Assembly: GCA_017551705.1 (NCBI GenBank)
Contig: JAFZLA010000042.1
Span: 1-64,000, forward strand
Reading direction: 5' to 3'
DNA: 64,000 nt
Source: Treponema sp.
GTDB taxonomy: Bacteria; Spirochaetota; Spirochaetia; Treponematales; Treponemataceae
Under the pieces are notes generated by a model, which did no database searches, was not told where the DNA came from, and was given only the letters and a program-made list of their open reading frames with translations. This document shows, piece by piece, positions 60,344 to 64,000 of this stretch. Numbering within the stretch: position 1 is the first letter of the stretch; every line of letters begins with the position of its first letter. Position numbers and translations under genes: made by a program.

Positions 60344-63300
60344 TTCTTTTCTCCTGGAACAAGGTCGTAGGTTTCCATAATGCCTTTTCCCTTTATGTCG
60401 CATTCAATCGGGCCGTGGAACCATAGGTCCATATCCTTTACGCGGTCGTAAACCGCTTTTGACATTTTGATTTTTCCGGGAACGGAATTGCTTTCCATGC
60501 GGCTTGCGACGTTGACTGTGTTTCCCCAAACGTCGTAAATAAATTTTGTCTTTCCGATAACGCCGGCGTTGGCGGGGCCGCTGTTCAAGCCGATTCGGAT
60601 GTTGAACTTAATCATGGCCTTTTGGTTGTAGGCTTTGAGGTCTTCCATCATTCCAAGCGCGAACTGCACCATAATTTCGGCGTGGCGTTCGTTGGGAGTA
60701 GGCAAGCCGCAGCCGGCCATGTAGGCGTCGCCGATTGTCTTGATTTTTTCTACGCCCATGGCCTTGGCGCGTTCGTCAAAGCGGCTGAACAAGTCGTTAA
60801 GGGCAAAGGCGATTTCTTCGGCAGTGTACTCGCTGGAAGTTCTGGTAAAGTTTTCGATGTCAGAGAACAAAATCGTAACGTCAGGAAAGTTTTCACCGAT
60901 TGAGTGAATGTTGTCGCGCAATTCGTTTGCTATCTTGTCCGGCAAAATCGCGCGCAAAAGTTGGTCTGATTTTTCTTTCTCGATTTCCAACTGCTTTGTG
61001 CGCTTTCTTACGATTCCTTCCAGGCGGATGTTTTCCAACTTGATGCGCCTTTGCTTTAAGTAAAAGATTGTTACAACCGTTCCAAAGAAAGCGATGGTGG
61101 CCAAAACCCAGAACCACTTTGTTTGGTAAAAATACGGCTTTTGCACAAAAAGTCTTGTCTCGGCCTTTGGCGAAATCAAGCCTTCGCCGTTGATCGCGTT
61201 GACCATAAAGGTGTGGCGGCCAGGCTTTAGGTTGGTGTAAGAAATAGTTCGTATCGCGCTGGCTTCCGAAAAATCGTCTTCAAAGCCCGTGAGCCTGTGC
61301 GTGAACTTTAGTTTTTCGGGCGCTCCAAAACTAAGGCCGGTGTATTTTATCTCAACGCGTTTTGTTCCCGGCTTGAGCTCAATATAATCGGTTGGGTTTT
61401 TGTGCTCCACCGTGTCAACCTTGACGCTCTCGATGCAAACCAAAGGAAGGACGGGATTGGCGCGAGCCTTTTGCGGGTCGTAAACCGCAAAGCCGTCAAC
61501 GGTGGCCAGCCACAAGCGGCCAAGCCTGTCGCACATGCTGAGCGAAGTCGAAGTGGGGCCGTCGGAGTCAAAGCCTTCGTTTTTGTTGTAATACTTGATC
61601 GCGATTTTTGGTCTTGTTCCCTCGGCCGCCGCGACAAAATCCTCAAAGGGAGCGCAGGCGATTCCGTAGTTGCTTGTTATCCAGGCTTGGCTCATTTTGT
61701 CAAAGAAAATTTGGAAGACCGAATCAGTTTCAAGTCCGTTGTCGGAATTGATTGTTTGGAATCCGGTTGGCAACCTAAGCTGCGAGCTGTCGTAAGAAGG
61801 GCAGCGGGCAAGTCCTGTTCCTGTGCAAATCCAATAAGAGCCCTGCTTGTCTTGGCTAATCTTAAAGATGATGTTTCCGGGCAAGCCGTGTTCCGAAGTT
61901 TGGCGGCCAAGAAGGCTTTCGTCTTTCATGTAGTAAACGCCGCCGCCGTCCGTTCCAATCCAGAACAAGTCGTTCTTGTCCTTGTAAATGCACATGATGT
62001 ATTCGTTGGTAAGGCCGTTTGCTTGGCGGAAATTTTTTATGCTTCCGTCTTTGTGGATTATGCTAAGGCCGCTTGTCGTTCCGACATAAAATTCTCCAGG
62101 CTGGCTTTCGATCGCTACGCGCACTTTGTTTCCCGCAAGGCCGTCGTCCGCGCTCCAAGTTTTGATTTGGCCTGTGCGTACGCTGTATCTTATGAGGCCC
62201 GGCTTTGAATAGCAGCAAGCCAAGACGTCTCCGTTTGTCGTAATCTCAACATGGCGGACGCGAATCTCTCTTGTAAATTCAGTAAGGCGGTTGTAGACAG
62301 GCTTGTCGTTTTTGTAGGCAAGAACGCCTTCGTCAGTTGCAAGCCAAACAGTTCCGTCGCGGCCTTCGGCGATGGCGTTTGTCGAGACGGAATTTTTGAC
62401 CATCTTAAAGCGGCCTTGGGTGAGCTTTCCGATTCCGTTCCTGTCGGTGGAAATCCAAATGTATCCTTCGCGGTCGCAAATGACTTTGTTAATCTCTGCG
62501 CCTTTGATGCCGTTGATGTTGCATTCGTAATACTTTCCGTTGTTGTAGGCTACAAGGCCTTCGTCGGTTCCAAACCAAATCGTTCCGTCGGGAGCGGGAT
62601 AAATCGTTCCTGTAGCCGTGTAGTCCAGAAGCGTTCCTGTCCAAATGCGCGCGGCTTTTCCGTTTTTGATTTGGTAGATGCCCTTGGTTCCCAAACCAAG
62701 CCAATAGTTTCCGTACTTGTCTTGGGTAATCGCCGTGGCGGTATAGTCGCCAAAGGAGCTCATAAAGGGAACGGAGCGGAAAAGGCCGTTGATAAAAATA
62801 AAGAGGCCTTTTTCGTTTTCGGTGGTAAGCCAAACGCAGCCCGCTGTGTCGCAGTAGAGGCTTGTGCAAAGAATTCCTTTTGCCACCGTTCCCGGCTCAA
62901 ACTGGGGATTGATCAAGTGTTTGTCGTTGGTCAAGCAAACCACGCCGGCCGACGTTCCAACCCAAATGTTTTGCTTTTTGTCTTCGACAATCGCTCGGAC
63001 TGAATTGTTGGGCAGTCCGTTTTGCGTGGTGAATGTCATGTTCTTTCCGTCGGGCGAAAGCATTTGCAAGCCTTCGTCGTTGGAGCAAACCCACATATTT
63101 CCGTTGGTGTCTTGCAAAAGCGCCCTGGCCGAGGCGAAGGTGACGCCGTTGTCTTTTCCGCGCCTTAGGGCGGTAAATTCCAAGCCGTCAAAGCGAACCA
63201 AGCCTTCGTAAGTGCCGATGTTGATAAAGCCGTCGCTTGTTTGAATCACGTCAGTTGCGGTCGTTCCTGTAAGGCCCCCAAAGGTGTTCCACGATTGGTA

Positions 63301-63387
63301 AACGTAGCTGTCAAAAAATGAATCTTCCGCGAATAGAGAGCCCGCAAGGACAAGGCCCGCGAGCAAGGACGAAAACAATCTTTTCAT
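60340..63387 (-). CDS. Sensor adenylate cyclase (beta-propeller, Y_Y_Y, class III cyclase)
   Basis: 1015 residues. The signal peptide ends SLFAED. About 30-640 has about a dozen Reg_prop repeats (GLTGTTATDVIQTSDGFINIGT-type, in short units ending WIGT or WFGT), forming periplasmic propellers. About 680-745 is a Y_Y_Y domain (TGFEDDFS, YTNLKPGRHTFMV). A membrane helix (about 750-772) and coiled coil (RTKQLEIEKEKSDQLL) lead to a class III cyclase (about 820-1000): FSDIENFT, IKTIGDAYMAG and DVWGNTVNVASR, with Lys and Asp typical for ATP. In Bacteroidetes the same sensor part drives histidine kinases; here it drives cAMP synthesis. Confidence 0.92.
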   Translation of the reverse strand: MKRLFSSLLAGLVLAGSLFAEDSFFDSYVYQSWNTFGGLTGTTATDVIQTSDGFINIGTYEGLVRFDGLEFTALRRGKDNGVTFASARALLQDTNGNMWVCSNDEGLQMLSPDGKNMTFTTQNGLPNNSVRAIVEDKKQNIWVGTSAGVVCLTNDKHLINPQFEPGTVAKGILCTSLYCDTAGCVWLTTENEKGLFIFINGLFRSVPFMSSFGDYTATAITQDKYGNYWLGLGTKGIYQIKNGKAARIWTGTLLDYTATGTIYPAPDGTIWFGTDEGLVAYNNGKYYECNINGIKGAEINKVICDREGYIWISTDRNGIGKLTQGRFKMVKNSVSTNAIAEGRDGTVWLATDEGVLAYKNDKPVYNRLTEFTREIRVRHVEITTNGDVLACCYSKPGLIRYSVRTGQIKTWSADDGLAGNKVRVAIESQPGEFYVGTTSGLSIIHKDGSIKNFRQANGLTNEYIMCIYKDKNDLFWIGTDGGGVYYMKDESLLGRQTSEHGLPGNIIFKISQDKQGSYWICTGTGLARCPSYDSSQLRLPTGFQTINSDNGLETDSVFQIFFDKMSQAWITSNYGIACAPFEDFVAAAEGTRPKIAIKYYNKNEGFDSDGPTSTSLSMCDRLGRLWLATVDGFAVYDPQKARANPVLPLVCIESVKVDTVEHKNPTDYIELKPGTKRVEIKYTGLSFGAPEKLKFTHRLTGFEDDFSEASAIRTISYTNLKPGRHTFMVNAINGEGLISPKAETRLFVQKPYFYQTKWFWVLATIAFFGTVVTIFYLKQRRIKLENIRLEGIVRKRTKQLEIEKEKSDQLLRAILPDKIANELRDNIHSIGENFPDVTILFSDIENFTRTSSEYTAEEIAFALNDLFSRFDERAKAMGVEKIKTIGDAYMAGCGLPTPNERHAEIMVQFALGMMEDLKAYNQKAMIKFNIRIGLNSGPANAGVIGKTKFIYDVWGNTVNVASRMESNSVPGKIKMSKAVYDRVKDMDLWFHGPIECDIKGKGIMETYDLVPGEKK

Positions 63388-63394
63388 ACTATAT

Positions 63395-63423
63395 AATATA
63401 AACCTAAAAGGCGTTTTTTGCAA
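63395..63423 (-). promoter_or_regulatory. Promoter of the cyclase/binding-protein operon
   Basis: On the minus strand: TTGCAA, 17-nt spacer, TATATT, then 7 nt to the ATG at 63387. No ribosome site lies between, so the start of transcription should coincide with the start codon. Confidence 0.6.
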
Positions 63424-63466
63424 GAATTCCTTATATAATGGGTGGCAAGCCTAAAAAGGGCGGCGT

Positions 63467-63493
63467 TTGACAGAAGGCGGATTTTTCGATAAT
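63467..63493 (+). promoter_or_regulatory. Possible promoter of bioY
   Basis: TTGACA (63467-63472) and GATAAT (63488-63493) with a short 15-nt spacer; 9 nt then lead to the ATG. The short spacing makes it weaker than the others. Confidence 0.4.
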
Positions 63494-63502
63494 CTACAAG
63501 CT

Positions 63503-64000
63503 ATGAAAAGCGTAAAAATGCAAAAAAAGTTGGTTTTGAGCGCCCTTTTTGCGGCCTTTATTTGCGCCGGCTGTTTTATCCAAGTTCCGCTTCCGGGCGG
63601 AGTTCCTATTGCAATCCAGGACATGATGGCGATGCTCTCGGGCCTGTTGTTGGGGCCGGTTTTTGGAGGACTGGCCGTTTTGATTTTTTTGCTTTTGGGA
63701 GCGATTGGCCTTCCTGTTTTTACGGGCAAAGCCGGAATCCACGTTTTGGTCGCCGGTCCCACAAGCGGCTTTTTGTGGGGCTATCTTTTGGCCGCGGTTT
63801 TGGCCGGAACGATACTGGCGCTTTTTGGCAAGGTGGAACGGAACCAAGCGCAAGATGAGAACGGTGGCAAGACCGAGAACGCCGGGCAAGGCTCAACTGT
63901 TGGCAATACCAAAAACGCCGCGCAATGGCTTGTCATAACGCTGGCTGCTTTGGCCGCGACAATCGTTCTTTTTGTTTTGGGAATAGCGATTGGAATGCGG
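63503..64000 (+). CDS. bioY: Biotin transporter BioY, N-terminal part (3' end outside window)
   Basis: 166 residues visible, frame open to the window edge. BioY is the substrate-binding membrane subunit of an ECF-type biotin importer. VPLPGGVPIAIQDMMAML, GLPVFTGKAGIH and the GPTSGFLWGYL loop match the family. A hydrophilic insertion of about 30 residues rich in Asn/Gly/Gln (about 113-142) between two membrane helices is unusual. Four to five helices are visible before the edge. Confidence 0.9.
   Translation, partial: MKSVKMQKKLVLSALFAAFICAGCFIQVPLPGGVPIAIQDMMAMLSGLLLGPVFGGLAVLIFLLLGAIGLPVFTGKAGIHVLVAGPTSGFLWGYLLAAVLAGTILALFGKVERNQAQDENGGKTENAGQGSTVGNTKNAAQWLVITLAALAATIVLFVLGIAIGMR

Overview
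The window looks like chromosomal DNA of a host-associated spirochaete, most likely a gut, rumen or oral Treponema. This is inferred from gene content: class III adenylate cyclases with elaborate sensors, a FecR-type protein with an outer-membrane protein, BspA-like surface lipoproteins, many lipoproteins with short lipoboxes, a PASTA protein without a kinase, and an AroD-AroE fusion. Most genes prefer TTG/CTT for Leu and ATT/ATC for Ile. No rRNA, tRNA or CRISPR array was found.

Layout. 1-6.8 kb: housekeeping genes on + (3' end of hisD, def, fmt, PASTA protein, aroDE, rpiA, an RluA-type pseudouridine synthase). 6.8-10.75 kb: a minus-strand operon of a DsbD/UreH-like membrane protein, a polyferredoxin-like membrane Fe-S protein, an exported protein, a LytTR regulator and a DUF3021 membrane protein. 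10.8-17.3 kb: era, divergent from prfA; then a six-domain cyclic-di-GMP signalling protein; then prmC. 17.3-24 kb: a Na/Pi cotransporter-like protein, a lipoprotein with a phosphodiesterase, an ABC-F ATPase and an SH3-like lipoprotein.

24.1-27.1 kb is an AT-rich island: an AbiEi/AbiEii toxin-antitoxin pair, an XRE repressor divergent from a small membrane protein with two matching operator-like sites, and a broken antitoxin. galE, a DNA adenine methylase and a palindrome-rich gap follow. 30-36.4 kb: a three-gene set of adenylate cyclase, FecR-domain protein and outer-membrane protein. 36.4-46.6 kb: two large mosaic surface lipoproteins sharing an almost identical domain, separated by a PD-(D/E)XK (Rpn/PDDEXK_2) nuclease, then a detached leucine-rich module. 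46.6-50.2 kb: a compact toxin-antitoxin island where a GC-rich repeat carrying a TTGACA box precedes most small genes, and where the toxins are mostly broken while antitoxins stay intact; it ends in a HipB/HipA-like pair.

50.3-64 kb: an ATP-grasp enzyme, a stand-alone receiver, an M15 peptidase, a PurO-type IMP cyclohydrolase, a TPP riboswitch with thiM-thiE-thiD-cytX (thiamine salvage), a C5 cytosine methylase with Vsr, a UrtA-like binding lipoprotein translationally coupled to a beta-propeller adenylate cyclase, and the start of bioY.

Four observations stand out. (1) At least twelve genes have a sigma-70 -10 box only 6-10 nt before the start codon and little or no Shine-Dalgarno, suggesting widespread leaderless mRNAs. 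(2) The GC-rich promoter repeat of the toxin-antitoxin island. (3) The lipoprotein/nuclease locus, which looks like a surface-antigen recombination site. (4) A 46-47 bp element bounded by CCGCTCG/CGAGCGG, present three times, each time overlapping the end of a gene.
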